Source: a virus. From it: 49,487 bases of DNA. Below the pieces are notes generated by a model. That model saw only the letters and a program-made list of their open reading frames with translations. It did not search any database and was not told the origin of the DNA. Location: IMG/VR virus record IMGVR_UViG_3300043446_004048, positions 1 through 49,487 of that record; one strand, given 5' to 3'. Within the stretch, counting starts at the first letter, position 1; every line of letters starts with the position of its first letter. The translations under genes were made by a program, and so were the position numbers. Of this stretch, positions 49,004 through 49,487 are shown piece by piece.

Positions 49004-49487
49004 ATGCAACTCCGTCCCCACCAGCAAGATGCTCTCGATGCCCTGCAACGGCATTCTAAGGGCATCTGCGTGTTTCCTACGGGTGGTGGCAAGACCAATG
49101 TGGGTATCTTTGATGCTATGGAGCAATTCAAGTCTGATGCTCCCAAGACCATCGTAGTGGTTGCTCCCCGTATTCTGCTGGCAGAGCAACTCTCCAGCGA
49201 GTATCTTGAGTTTATCACCACTGTTGCCGTGATGCACGTTCATAGTGGTGAGACTCATCACTATTCTTCTACCAAACCTGCTGATATTCATAACTGGTCT
49301 CGCCGTGCCTATAAGCATCAACTCATCTTCACCACTTACAATTCTCTGCAGCAACTGCAACGTGCGGAGATTAAGGTGAATACGATTTACTTTGATGAGG
49401 CACACAATTCTATTCAACGTCATTTCTTTCCTGCCGTAGAGTATTTTGCAGCAGAGGCAGAGCGTTGTTACTTCTTTACTGCAACTC
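49004..49487 (+). CDS. DEAD/DEAH-type superfamily II helicase, 3' end cut by window
   Basis: 161 residues visible. The ATG at 49004 follows GAGGA with good spacing. MQLRPHQQDALDALQRHSKG is a Q-motif-like start; VFPTGGGKT is Walker A; VVAPRILLAEQL is motif Ia; IYFDEAHNS is the DEAH box; FFTAT is motif III at the window edge. The fold matches phage UvsW-type and restriction-helicase-like enzymes; it starts directly with the helicase core, so identity with UvsW is not certain. Codon use is markedly more GC-rich than the neighbouring fibre genes. Confidence 0.88.
   Translation, partial: MQLRPHQQDALDALQRHSKGICVFPTGGGKTNVGIFDAMEQFKSDAPKTIVVVAPRILLAEQLSSEYLEFITTVAVMHVHSGETHHYSSTKPADIHNWSRRAYKHQLIFTTYNSLQQLQRAEIKVNTIYFDEAHNSIQRHFFPAVEYFAAEAERCYFFTAT

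Noticed and set aside
48932-49423. Minus-strand ORF of 163 residues
   Set aside because: It is the antisense of the helicase, whose Walker A and DEAH motifs are clear.

Overview
The window is a piece of a T4-like (Straboviridae-type) cyanomyovirus genome, most likely infecting marine Synechococcus or Prochlorococcus. The evidence is the conserved T4 replication and late-transcription block (gp33, gp59, gp32), T4-type baseplate genes (gp53, gp48, gp4, gp26, gp27-like, gp5-like), typical cyanophage genes (ThyX, PhoH, glutaredoxin, a DUF1825 protein shared with cyanobacteria), T4-style late promoters (TATAAATA or CTAAATA), and very tight packing with ATGA or TAATG junctions. Most of the DNA is AT-rich. 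gp32 and the final helicase look richer in GC and in host-like codons.

Layout. Positions 1-5000 hold three large sugar-transfer proteins (one also carries a methyltransferase domain) and a small unknown. From 5000 to 13050 are small conserved cyanophage genes, glutaredoxin, ThyX, an HNH homing endonuclease, PhoH, a RecB-like nuclease, gp33, gp59, DUF1825, gp32 and a Mom-like DNA modification protein. At 6870-7090 sits a self-contained cassette: late promoter, glutamine-type riboswitch, 32-residue basic peptide, terminator. From 13038 to 15389 the minus strand encodes gp53, gp48, an unknown protein and gp4. From 15430 to 24309 lie a tube-like baseplate protein, gp26 and its overlapping small partner, tape-measure or hub proteins (one with two wall-degrading-type domains), the hub ring, and the central spike split over two genes. 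From 24311 to 48861 are very large repetitive fibre or virion proteins, two ending in S74 chaperone domains. They are interrupted by an early-promoter and tRNA island (36094-36839), a second HNH gene (36893), and three consecutive 2OG-Fe(II) oxygenases (45341-47112). The window ends inside a DEAH-type helicase.

Expression logic. Host-type promoters with a TTGACA-17-TATAAT layout precede a possible small RNA, gp32, the early small genes, the tRNAs and the helicase. T4-type late promoters precede structural genes. Three of the host-type promoters embed the stop codon of the previous gene in their -35 box. Both HNH genes have a late promoter inside the loop of an inverted repeat whose right arm covers the ribosome-binding region, which resembles the timing switch known from T4 homing endonucleases.

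The main items to follow up are: the riboswitch-peptide cassette (a possible phage lever on host glutamine metabolism), a canonical -1 slippery heptamer joining gp26 to the next small ORF, the HNH hairpin switches, a solitary Phd/YefM-like antitoxin followed by a promoter with a palindrome over its -10 box, and a tRNA-Leu(UAA) without a long variable arm. All gene identities were made by reading the sequence, without database searches.
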